Assembly (NCBI GenBank): GCA_905201505.1
Contig: CAJKOJ010000009.1
Coordinates: forward strand, 1 to 45,347
DNA length: 45,347 nt
DNA from: an uncultured Eubacteriales bacterium
GTDB taxonomy: Bacteria; Bacillota; Clostridia; Lachnospirales; CAG-274
Direction of reading: 5' to 3'
The position numbers and the translations under genes are program-made. The notes beneath the pieces were generated by a model. It did no database searches and had not been told where the DNA came from. It was given only the letters and a program-made list of their open reading frames with translations. Numbering within the stretch: the stretch's first letter is position 1; each line of letters starts with the position of its first letter. Of the stretch, positions 32,731 through 40,512 are shown piece after piece.

Positions 32731-33573
32731 ATGACAAAAAAAGAAGTACTTTCATTATTTAAGGAACTCAGAAAAATATTTGATATTGTAAGATTGGTAG
32801 ATTCAACTATAAATATTGAATACAGCTTTAATGATAATGGTGAAATATTGGCAGAGCCTTATAAATGCTATTCTGTATGGAATAAGAGGAGCCGATGTGA
32901 AAACTGTGTATCAGCAAAGGCTTTTATAAAAAAGAGTAAACTGACTAAATTTGAATTTATTGGCAATGAGGCATACTTTGTTGTTGCTATGTATATAGAA
33001 GTTGAAGAGTGTCCATATATATTGGAAATGGTATCTAAGGTTTCAGATGAGACATTGTTCGGGGCGTATGGCAGAGATAAATTTATGCAAACGATTTCTG
33101 AGCATAACAGAAAAATGTATATTGATTCTCTTACAGGGGCATACAACCGTCTGTATTATGAGGAGCAGATTATTGGACTACATAATATAAGTGCTGTTGC
33201 CATGGCTGATGTAGATGATTTTAAGGAAATAAATGATAAATTTGGACATATGGCAGGTGATGCCGCCTTAAAGGAAATTGTAAGAGTTATGTTTGAAAAT
33301 ATTGATGAGAGTGATTCTGTTGTAAGATATGGCGGCGACGAATTTATTATTGTATTTAAAGGCAAGAAAGTAAAAGATATAAATGAAAAACTTGAGAAAA
33401 TAAGGAGTAATATATATAATATCAGTATTAAAGGGTATCCTGAATTAAGATTGTCTGTAAGTATTGGATGCGTATGCAGCAATAATATAACTATTGACCA
33501 GATTGATGAAGTAGATAAAATGCTTTATAAAGCTAAAAAAATTAAAAATGCAGTATTGTTAAAAAAAGACTGA
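32731..33573 (+). CDS. Diguanylate cyclase with Cys-containing N-terminal sensor
   Basis: This 280-residue cytosolic protein has a PAS-like N-terminal region (about 1-125) containing CYSVWNKRSRCENC (Cys46, 56, 59) and a GGDEF domain (about 130-275). The active-site motif is intact (RYGGDEF, 201-205), with DVDDFKEINDKFGH before it, so it should make cyclic di-GMP. The inhibitory RxxD site that usually lies five residues upstream is DESD, so product inhibition at that site is probably lost. The clustered Cys suggest redox or metal sensing; this is inference. AAGGAGG lies seven bases before the ATG. The neighbour is a flavodoxin-ferredoxin protein. Confidence 0.9.
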   Translation: MTKKEVLSLFKELRKIFDIVRLVDSTINIEYSFNDNGEILAEPYKCYSVWNKRSRCENCVSAKAFIKKSKLTKFEFIGNEAYFVVAMYIEVEECPYILEMVSKVSDETLFGAYGRDKFMQTISEHNRKMYIDSLTGAYNRLYYEEQIIGLHNISAVAMADVDDFKEINDKFGHMAGDAALKEIVRVMFENIDESDSVVRYGGDEFIIVFKGKKVKDINEKLEKIRSNIYNISIKGYPELRLSVSIGCVCSNNITIDQIDEVDKMLYKAKKIKNAVLLKKD

Positions 33574-33633
33574 TAAAAAAAGATTACATAGCCGCATATT
33601 AAATAGGTCAAGCTAAAGAACACAAAATAATAG

Positions 33634-33662
33634 TTGCAAATAGTATAAAAGGATGTTAAAAT
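33634..33662 (+). promoter_or_regulatory. Promoter of the comM-glyQS operon
   Basis: TTGCAA (33634-33639), 17 bp, TAAAAT (33657-33662), leaving a leader of about 90 bases before comM. Confidence 0.6.
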
Positions 33663-33688
33663 CTTTTGTATGTAATTGTTTTTTGTCG

Positions 33689-33736
33689 ATTTATTAGTTG
33701 TAAAAGGTTTTTTGACATTTAAAAAAACTAATAAAT
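33689..33736 (+). repeat. Inverted repeat in the comM leader
   Basis: Perfect 11-bp arms ATTTATTAGTT and AACTAATAAAT, with an inner T-run/A-run that could extend the stem. It begins next to TTGTCGAT, one base from a 0A box (TTGTCGAA). It could be a leader hairpin or an operator. Confidence 0.5.
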
Positions 33737-33758
33737 GGATTTCAAGTGGAGGTGTTTT

Positions 33759-35288
33759 ATGCTGGCTAAAGTTAATTCAAGTGCTCTTATTGGAATAAAC
33801 GGTTATAATGTATCAGTAGAAGTTGATACAAGTGTGGGGCTTCCTGCCTTTGATATAGTGGGCTTACCCGATAATGCTGTAAAGGAATCAAAGGAAAGAG
33901 TAAGAACCGCTGTTAAAAATTCTGGATTTGAGTTTCCTGTTAAAAAGATTACTGTAAATCTTGCTCCTGCAAATACAAAAAAAGAAGGTCCTGCCTTTGA
34001 TTTGCCTATTGCAGTTGGTATACTTGTGTGTATGGGTATTATAAATGAAGAAGAAATTGCAGAAAGTATTATAATTGGTGAGCTATCTCTTGACGGAAGT
34101 GTGAGACCGGTTGATGGTGTACTGCCCATGGTTTACTCAGCAAATGAAAGCGGGTATAAGAGGTGTTTTGTGCCTGAGGGAAATGCCAATGAAGCAGCAT
34201 TGGTAAAAGATATTGAAGTTATAGCAGTTAGGTCAATTGATGAAATTGTATCTATTATTAATAAGGAGATAGAAAAAGCTCCTGTAAAGGCAGACATAGA
34301 ATCATTGTTTGCATGTGATGATGAATATGATTGTGATTTTGCTGATGTAAAGGGGCAGGAAAATGTAAAACGTGCTCTTGAAATTGCGGCGGCAGGTATG
34401 CACAATATTTTAATGATAGGTCCTCCGGGCTCAGGAAAAACCATGATGGCTAAAAGACTGCCATCTATACTTCCTGATCTGACATTTGAGGAAAGTATAG
34501 AAATAACTAAGATATATTCTGTTTCAGGGCTTATTAGAAACAAAAATGCACTTATAACAAAAAGACCCTTTCGTTCTCCCCATCACACAATTTCAGGTTC
34601 AGCTATGGTTGGAGGAGGCAGGGTACCAAAGCCCGGTGAAGTAAGCCTTTCTCACAATGCAATACTTTTTCTTGATGAATTGCCGGAATTTCACAGAGAT
34701 GTGTTGGAGGAATTAAGACAGCCTCTTGAGGATGGAAAGGTAAATATATCAAGAGTAAACGGAACAATGACATATCCTGCTGATTTTATGCTTGTAGCAA
34801 GTATGAATCCATGTCCATGCGGATATTATGGGTATTCGGATAAATGTACTTGTACACCTAATAAAATAAGCAAATATATGGGACGAATAAGCGGTCCTTT
34901 ATTGGACAGAATAGATATTCAGGTTGAAGCCGGACCTGTAGATTATAAATCTCTTGAAATAAGTAAAAGAGGAGAAAGTTCATCAGAAATAAAGAAAAGA
35001 GTTGTAAAAGCACATAAAATGCAGCAGGAAAGATATCAAAATGAAAATATCTATTTTAATGCACAGCTTAATGCAGTTCAGATTGAAAGATACTGTGTTT
35101 TAGGAGAAATGGAAAAAACAATTTTAAAAAATGCCTTTAATTCACTTAATTTCAGTGCAAGAGCTTACCACAAGCTTTTAAAACTGTCTAGGACAATTGC
35201 TGATTTGGACGGAAGTGAAAAAATACAGGTTAATCATATTGCAGAAGCTATACAGCTTAGAAATCTTGACAGAAAATTTCTGCACTAG
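33759..35288 (+). CDS. comM: YifB/ComM-family Mg-chelatase-like AAA ATPase
   Basis: This 509-residue protein has an N-terminal ribosomal-S5/Lon-like domain (about 1-170, VNLAPANTKKEGPAFDLPIA), an AAA+ core with Walker A GPPGSGKT (221-228) and Walker B ILFLDELPEF, the RSPHHTISGSAMVGGG segment, a four-Cys loop (NPCPCGYYG...CTC) and a C-terminal helical Mg_chelatase_C domain. ComM is a hexameric branch-migration helicase that helps integrate incoming DNA in naturally competent bacteria. It is followed directly by dprA, another transformation protein. GGAGG eight bases before the ATG at 33759 fixes the start. It is the first gene of a long operon. Confidence 0.94.
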   Translation: MLAKVNSSALIGINGYNVSVEVDTSVGLPAFDIVGLPDNAVKESKERVRTAVKNSGFEFPVKKITVNLAPANTKKEGPAFDLPIAVGILVCMGIINEEEIAESIIIGELSLDGSVRPVDGVLPMVYSANESGYKRCFVPEGNANEAALVKDIEVIAVRSIDEIVSIINKEIEKAPVKADIESLFACDDEYDCDFADVKGQENVKRALEIAAAGMHNILMIGPPGSGKTMMAKRLPSILPDLTFEESIEITKIYSVSGLIRNKNALITKRPFRSPHHTISGSAMVGGGRVPKPGEVSLSHNAILFLDELPEFHRDVLEELRQPLEDGKVNISRVNGTMTYPADFMLVASMNPCPCGYYGYSDKCTCTPNKISKYMGRISGPLLDRIDIQVEAGPVDYKSLEISKRGESSSEIKKRVVKAHKMQQERYQNENIYFNAQLNAVQIERYCVLGEMEKTILKNAFNSLNFSARAYHKLLKLSRTIADLDGSEKIQVNHIAEAIQLRNLDRKFLH

Positions 35289-35300
35289 TGAGGTGAAATT

Positions 35301-36395
35301 ATGTATACTGAAAGAAATTACATAATGTGGCTTAATTCCCTAATGAGTATAAATGCAGATATAAAAAGGGAACTGATAAATGCCTTGGGAAGTGCAGAGA
35401 ACCTATGGAATGCAGGCAGAAAGGAAATTTTATCAACTAAAATATTATCGGAAGAAAAAATGGAATTTTTAATAAAGAGCAAGTATAAATATGATATGGA
35501 TAAGGAACTTGAAAAACTATATCACAGCGGCATTAATTTCCTGATTCCAACTGATAAAGAATTTCCAATACAGCTTACGGCAATGAATGAACCTCCGGTT
35601 GGAATATATGTTATAGGAAAAATACCTGACGCTTCTTATCCCATGGTAAGTATTGTAGGGTCAAGAAGAGTGTCGGAATACGGGGCGTCAGTGTGTGATA
35701 AGTTTTCAAGAGAACTGGCAGAAGCCGGGGTTACAGTTGTAAGCGGTATGGCTATGGGAATTGACGCTATTGCACATAAAGGTGCAATTGATGGCGGAGG
35801 GAAAACAATAGCTGTACTTGGTACAGGTGCTGATGTGTGCTATCCCGTCGTAAATACTAATATATATAATGAAATTAAACTGAATGGATGTATAATAAGT
35901 GAATTTCCTCTTGGTACAAAAGCCTATAAAGCAAACTTTCCTTACAGAAACAGAATAATTGCAGGTTTGTCAAGAGCTACCATCGTTATAGAGGCAGCAG
36001 AGAGAAGCGGCTCATTAATAACTGCAAACAGGGCCATAGAAAACAGCAGAATTGTTATGGCTGTGCCGGGAAATATAACAAGCAAACTAAGTAAAGGCTG
36101 CAATGATTTAATAAGGAAAGGCTGTGTTCCTGTGACATGTACACAGGATATTTTTGATGAATTAAATATAAAATTAACTAAAAGGGAATTAAAAAATTCT
36201 GAAAAAGATATAATTCCTCTTGCGAAAGACGAAAAAATGTTATATGATTGTATAAGTTATGAGCCGATTACGGCTGATGAGTTAGTTGAGAAGTTGGATA
36301 TGGATACAAGAGAAGTCACTTGTCTGCTGACAATGCTTGAGCTTAAAGGCTGCATAAAGCGTATGTCAGGACAGAAAGTGGTTCGCAGTCTTTAG
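35301..36395 (+). CDS. dprA: DNA-processing protein DprA
   Basis: This 364-residue protein (Smf) loads RecA onto incoming single-stranded DNA. An N-terminal helical domain (about 5-75) precedes the Rossmann-fold core with VGSRRVSEYG, SGMAMGIDAIAHKGAI and FPYRNRIIAGLS, and a C-terminal winged helix (about 305-362, PITADELVEKLDMDTREV). All core motifs are intact. It starts 12 bases after comM with GAGGTGA upstream, and its stop codon overlaps the ribosome site of topA, giving the common Firmicute order comM-dprA-topA. Confidence 0.95.
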   Translation: MYTERNYIMWLNSLMSINADIKRELINALGSAENLWNAGRKEILSTKILSEEKMEFLIKSKYKYDMDKELEKLYHSGINFLIPTDKEFPIQLTAMNEPPVGIYVIGKIPDASYPMVSIVGSRRVSEYGASVCDKFSRELAEAGVTVVSGMAMGIDAIAHKGAIDGGGKTIAVLGTGADVCYPVVNTNIYNEIKLNGCIISEFPLGTKAYKANFPYRNRIIAGLSRATIVIEAAERSGSLITANRAIENSRIVMAVPGNITSKLSKGCNDLIRKGCVPVTCTQDIFDELNIKLTKRELKNSEKDIIPLAKDEKMLYDCISYEPITADELVEKLDMDTREVTCLLTMLELKGCIKRMSGQKVVRSL

Positions 36396-36404
36396 GAGGA
36401 TATG

Positions 36405-38495
36405 ATGAGTAGTAAAAAATATTTAGTTATAGTTGAGTCACCGGCTAAAGCTAAAACACTGAAAAAATTTTTAGGCTCTAATTATAAAATTGAAGCATCA
36501 GTAGGTCATGTAAGGGATTTACCTAAAAGTGAGTTGGGTATAAACATTGAAAATGATTTTGACCCTAAGTATATTACAATAAGGGGCAAGGGTGAACTGC
36601 TTGCAAAACTTAGAAAAGAAGTAAAAAATGCGGATAAAGTTTATCTTGCAACTGACCCTGACCGTGAAGGTGAAGCAATAAGCTGGCATCTGCTTTATGC
36701 TCTTAAATTGGATCCTGCAAAAACATACAGAATTACTTTTAATGAAATTACTAAAAATGCTGTTAAAAAGTCTATAAAAGAAGCAAGAGAAATTGATATG
36801 AACCTTGTAGATGCACAGCAGGCAAGAAGAGCTCTTGACAGAATTGTGGGATACAAAATAAGCCCTTTGCTTTGGAAAAAAGTTAAAAAGGGACTAAGTG
36901 CAGGAAGAGTTCAGTCTGTTGCATTAAGGCTTATATGTGATAGAGAAGAGGAAATTGAGAACTTTGTACCAAAAGAATACTGGTCAATTGAAGCTGAACT
37001 TAAAGCTGAAAAAGGAAAAAAGTTTACTGCAAAGTTTTATGGTGACACAAAAGGCAAAATGGAGCTTGGCTCTGAAGAGGAAACACAAAAAATAGTTGAT
37101 GCTGTATCAAAGTCCGGTTTTGAAGTTAAAAGTGTTAAAAAAGGCACAAGAGTAAAAAATCCTCCTGCACCCTTTACTACAAGTACAATGCAGCAGGAAG
37201 CTTCAAAGCTTTTAAATTATGGTTCGCAAAAAACTATGAGAATTGCTCAGCAGCTTTATGAGGGTGTTGATGTAAAGGGCGAAGGTACAGTAGGTCTTGT
37301 ATCTTATATCAGAACCGATTCTGTAAGAATAGCTGATGAGGCTTATGAAGAGGTTAAGGGATATATACTTGACAATTTAGGTGATGAGTATATTAAAGAA
37401 AGAAGAAAATATAAGACAGATGAAAGGGCACAGGACGCTCATGAGGCAATCAGGCCTACATCTGCTCTGAGAACTCCTGATTCTATAAAGGACAGCCTTT
37501 CAAGAGATCAGTACAAACTTTATAAATTAATATGGGAAAGATTTGTAGCAAGTCAGATGCCTGCTGCTGAATATACAACATTAAGTTCTGATATTAAGGC
37601 TTGTAATTATATATTCAGAGCATCAGGTTCAGTGCTTAAATTTGATGGTTATCTTGCGGTATACAGAAAAAATGAGGAAAAGGGCGAGGAAAGCTCTATG
37701 CCTGAAATTGAGGCAGGAGATAAGCTTGAAACAGAGAGCATAAAGCCTAATCAGCATTTTACACAGCCTCCGGCTAGATATTCAGAATCATTGTTAATTA
37801 AAACTCTTGAAGAAATAGGAGTGGGCAGACCATCAACTTATGCTCCGACTATAACTACAATTCAACAGAGAAATTATGTGACAAAGGAAAATAAGGTTTT
37901 CTATACAACTGAATTAGGTGAAATAGTAAATGAAATTATAAAAAATAATTTTGGAGATATTATAAACAACGAGTTTACAGCTGATATGGAAACTGCTCTT
38001 GATAAGGTTGAAGACGGTCAAATGGAGTGGAAAGAAATATTAAGAAATTTTTATCCTCTGTTTAAGCATTTGCTGGATGAAGCTGAAAGCAAGGTTGAAA
38101 ATGTTGAAATACCTGATGTTGTAACTGATGTTATTTGTGAAGAATGCGGCAGAAATATGGTTATAAAATATGGAAGATACGGAAAATTCCTTGCCTGTCC
38201 GGGATTTCCTGAGTGCAGAAATACCAAGCCGCTGTTTGAGGAGGCAGGTGTAAATTGTCCTCTTTGCGGAGGCAAAGTTTTAATTAAAAAGACAAAAAAA
38301 GGCAGAAAATACTATGGATGTGAAAATAATCCTGAATGTTCTCTTATGCTTTGGAATAAACCTACAGGAGAAAAGTGTCCTCAATGCGGCAGTGCATTAG
38401 TTGAAAAGGGAACTAAGAAAGTAAGAATAAGCTGTAGCAATCCTGAGTGTAATTATTCTGTTGAAAGTCCTGAGATTAAGTCTGAGGAAGACTGA
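36405..38495 (+). CDS. topA: DNA topoisomerase I
   Basis: This 696-residue type IA topoisomerase relaxes negative supercoils. The TOPRIM domain (about 5-115, VIVESPAKAKTLKKFLG and DPDREGEA) is followed by the catalytic core with Tyr301 in SYIRTDS. Three four-Cys zinc motifs close the protein (about 575-690: CEEC...CPGFPEC, CPLC...CENNPEC, CPQC...CSNPEC). The ATG at 36405 is chosen over the ATG at 36402 because AGGAGG lies five bases before it. It is the third gene of the comM operon; the CodY-like gene starts 26 bases later. Confidence 0.97.
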   Translation: MSSKKYLVIVESPAKAKTLKKFLGSNYKIEASVGHVRDLPKSELGINIENDFDPKYITIRGKGELLAKLRKEVKNADKVYLATDPDREGEAISWHLLYALKLDPAKTYRITFNEITKNAVKKSIKEAREIDMNLVDAQQARRALDRIVGYKISPLLWKKVKKGLSAGRVQSVALRLICDREEEIENFVPKEYWSIEAELKAEKGKKFTAKFYGDTKGKMELGSEEETQKIVDAVSKSGFEVKSVKKGTRVKNPPAPFTTSTMQQEASKLLNYGSQKTMRIAQQLYEGVDVKGEGTVGLVSYIRTDSVRIADEAYEEVKGYILDNLGDEYIKERRKYKTDERAQDAHEAIRPTSALRTPDSIKDSLSRDQYKLYKLIWERFVASQMPAAEYTTLSSDIKACNYIFRASGSVLKFDGYLAVYRKNEEKGEESSMPEIEAGDKLETESIKPNQHFTQPPARYSESLLIKTLEEIGVGRPSTYAPTITTIQQRNYVTKENKVFYTTELGEIVNEIIKNNFGDIINNEFTADMETALDKVEDGQMEWKEILRNFYPLFKHLLDEAESKVENVEIPDVVTDVICEECGRNMVIKYGRYGKFLACPGFPECRNTKPLFEEAGVNCPLCGGKVLIKKTKKGRKYYGCENNPECSLMLWNKPTGEKCPQCGSALVEKGTKKVRISCSNPECNYSVESPEIKSEED

Positions 38496-38521
38496 TATTA
38501 ATACAGTCAGAGGTCTGAGTT

Positions 38522-39091
38522 ATGAAAGAGTATTCAGAAAGAGTTAAAACTTTTATTGATGCAATGAAAGATAGCTCGTCATCAGAACTTTTTTCTATTG
38601 TAGAAAGAGAGCTTAATACAAGAATAACTGCTGTAATTGCAAACAGAAAAGTATATGGTGATGAGCTGTACAACTGCAGAATAAAAATTGAAGGTGTTGT
38701 TCTTTGTTCTGAGTATAATGTCTTAAGAGCAAATTATAACTATTTGGTTTTTGCTGTAAATATAATTAAAGAGAAAATAATGCTTGAAAAAATGACGCAT
38801 TTATATAAAAATGTTGTAAGTTCCGCAGTTGACGGATTGACATCAAATGAGCTTAAAGGTGTAAATGCAGTCTTATCTGAAATTAACGGAAGTTCTTCAA
38901 TAATAGTAACCAGTAATGTTGCAAAGGAATACGGAGTTACTCGTTCAATCATAATAAGTGGACTTAAAAAGCTTGAATGTGCAGGAATAATAGAAATGTT
39001 TTCTATGGGGGTAAAGGGAACCAATATTAAAATTTTATACTCAGGTATAAAGTCTGTAATCGAGAAGAAGAGAGGGAATGAAATTGAATGA
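38522..39091 (+). CDS. CodY-like winged-helix regulator with shortened sensor domain
   Basis: This 189-residue protein has the CodY DNA-binding domain at its C-terminus (about 105-180): LTSNELKGVNAVL, an HTH SNVAKEYGVTRSIIISGLKKLE (131-152), then AGIIEMFSMGVKGTNIKIL, all lining up with B. subtilis CodY. The position after topA is also where codY lies in many Firmicutes. CodY is about 259 residues long; here about 70 are missing, all from the N-terminal GAF sensor. The first helix and strand remain (about 6-45), then the middle of the GAF, which binds branched-chain amino acids in Bacillus, appears deleted. It may be a constitutive regulator or one with a new signal. AGAGG eight bases upstream supports the ATG. 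It overlaps the DUF402 gene. Confidence 0.85.
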   Translation: MKEYSERVKTFIDAMKDSSSSELFSIVERELNTRITAVIANRKVYGDELYNCRIKIEGVVLCSEYNVLRANYNYLVFAVNIIKEKIMLEKMTHLYKNVVSSAVDGLTSNELKGVNAVLSEINGSSSIIVTSNVAKEYGVTRSIIISGLKKLECAGIIEMFSMGVKGTNIKILYSGIKSVIEKKRGNEIE

Positions 39092-39557
39092 AGTTAAACT
39101 TTACCGCAGGAGATACATTCCTGATGAGTTAATATATCTTAAAAATGACGTGGTTGTAAGTATTGACGAAAGTAAAATAATTACAAAATGGAACGTACTT
39201 ACTCCTCGTCATGATTTTACTCATGGTGTTTCCTGTTATTTTATAAAAGAGGGATTTAAGGTAAGCAAGTTTTTAAACGATGAAGAAAAAATGCTGTATT
39301 GGTACTGTGATATTATAGATACTGAAATAAGCAGTAATGGTCTTTGTTATACATTTAATGACTTGCTTATTGATGTTATTGTATATGAAAATGGTTTTGT
39401 AAAAGTTGTAGATTTGGATGAAACAGGAAAAGCATTAAAGGAAAATATTATAAGTAAGGAACTTATAATAAGGTCAATGGAAAGAGTAAGCAATTTATTA
39501 AATATTATATACAGCGGTAGATTTAAGGAGTATACAAAGTATATTGATGAGGTTTGA
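39084..39557 (+). CDS. DUF402-family protein (Ntdp/YgaC-like)
   Basis: This protein of about 157 residues has the DUF402 fold, with the paired motif WYCDIIDTEI...LLIDVIVYENGFVKVVDLDE (about 73-115). Its acidic residues bind metal in nucleoside tri- and diphosphatases of this family (B. subtilis YgaC, S. aureus Ntdp); related DUF402 proteins act on RNA. The substrate here is unknown. AGAGGG is seven bases before a TTG at 39084, while an ATG at 39078 is only one base from it, so TTG is the likelier start. It overlaps the CodY-like gene by eight bases and its stop codon is two bases from the radC start. Confidence 0.82.
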   Translation: MNEVKLYRRRYIPDELIYLKNDVVVSIDESKIITKWNVLTPRHDFTHGVSCYFIKEGFKVSKFLNDEEKMLYWYCDIIDTEISSNGLCYTFNDLLIDVIVYENGFVKVVDLDETGKALKENIISKELIIRSMERVSNLLNIIYSGRFKEYTKYIDEV

Positions 39558-39559
39558 GT

Positions 39560-40270
39560 ATGGGTGGTTCAAAAGATGATAATCCAAACAAAGGACACAG
39601 GCAGAGAGTTAAAGAAAGGTTTTTAAAAGAGGGTAATTTTGACAGTTTTCAGGATTATGAGGTGCTTGAAATGATGTTGTTTTATGCATACCCTATGAAA
39701 GATACAAAGCCTATTGCAAAAAGGCTTATTAATCTTTATGGCTCTTTACATAATGTGCTTAATACTGAACCTAAACAATTGGTGCAGGAAGCCGGACTGA
39801 CTGAAAATGTTGCAATATTACTTGCAATGTTTCCTCAGGCCATGAGGAAATATACAAGGAGTTTTTATGAAAAAGGTGTTATAATAGATACTCTTTCAAA
39901 GGCTGTAGATTTGTTTTCGGGTCTTTTAAAGGCACAGCCATTTGAGTCGTTTTTTCTTGTATCAATGGATATAACTAAAAAAGTAACAGCAATTGACAGA
40001 ATAAATGACGGAAATGCTGTTGAAGTTTCTCTTTGCTGTGATAATATATTAAAAAAGGCTTTACTTAATAAGGCAAGTTTTGTTATAATAGGACATAATC
40101 ACCCGTCAGGAATTTGCGAACCCTCAAGAAATGATTATCAAATTACAGGTACGCTTCATCAAGGGCTCGAGCATTTACAAATAAGGCTTTTGGATCATAT
40201 TATTATATGTGGTGATAAAAACTTTAGCTTTGCTAAAAACAGATACTTTGGTTTAAATTATAAAGATTAA
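39560..40270 (+). CDS. radC: RadC-family JAB domain protein
   Basis: This 236-residue protein has an N-terminal helix-hairpin-helix region (about 10-85, including DYEVLEMMLFYAYPMKDTKPIA) and a C-terminal MPN/JAB domain with the metal motif His179, His181 and Asp192 (HNHPSG...SRND). Despite the name it is not proven to repair DNA; co-occurrence with comM and dprA fits the idea of a role in DNA processing. GAGG seven bases before the ATG at 39560 selects that start over an in-frame TTG six bases upstream. Confidence 0.9.
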   Translation: MGGSKDDNPNKGHRQRVKERFLKEGNFDSFQDYEVLEMMLFYAYPMKDTKPIAKRLINLYGSLHNVLNTEPKQLVQEAGLTENVAILLAMFPQAMRKYTRSFYEKGVIIDTLSKAVDLFSGLLKAQPFESFFLVSMDITKKVTAIDRINDGNAVEVSLCCDNILKKALLNKASFVIIGHNHPSGICEPSRNDYQITGTLHQGLEHLQIRLLDHIIICGDKNFSFAKNRYFGLNYKD

Positions 40271-40293
40271 TAATTAATCGGGAGGTACTATTT

Positions 40294-40497
40294 ATGCAGA
40301 AGAAATTATACAGAGCTGTTGATGAAAAAATGTTAGGCGGAGTATGTGCAGGTATAGGAAATTATTTTGGAATTGACAAGACTATTGTAAGACTTGTTTG
40401 GGCCATACTTGCAGTTTGTTCAATAAGTGCATTGTTTTGGGTATATATAATTTGCTGGATAGTAATTCCGGCTGATGACAATATAATTGACAATTAA
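40294..40497 (+). CDS. PspC-domain small membrane protein
   Basis: This 67-residue protein is a single PspC domain: KKLYRAVDEKMLGGVCAGIGNYFGID at the N-terminus, then one hydrophobic helix (about 31-57) and a short acidic tail. PspC domains sense or respond to membrane stress in several bacteria; a stand-alone domain of this size is common in Firmicutes and its role is not defined. GGGAGG lies eight bases before the ATG. It sits between radC and glyQS with gaps of 23 and 15 bases. Confidence 0.88.
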   Translation: MQKKLYRAVDEKMLGGVCAGIGNYFGIDKTIVRLVWAILAVCSISALFWVYIICWIVIPADDNIIDN

Positions 40498-40512
40498 GGA
40501 GGATAAATTAAA

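Noticed and set aside
40498..40512. T-box riboswitch for glycyl-tRNA synthetase
   Set aside because: Only 15 bases separate pspC and glyQS, so no T-box leader can fit; none was seen before comM either.
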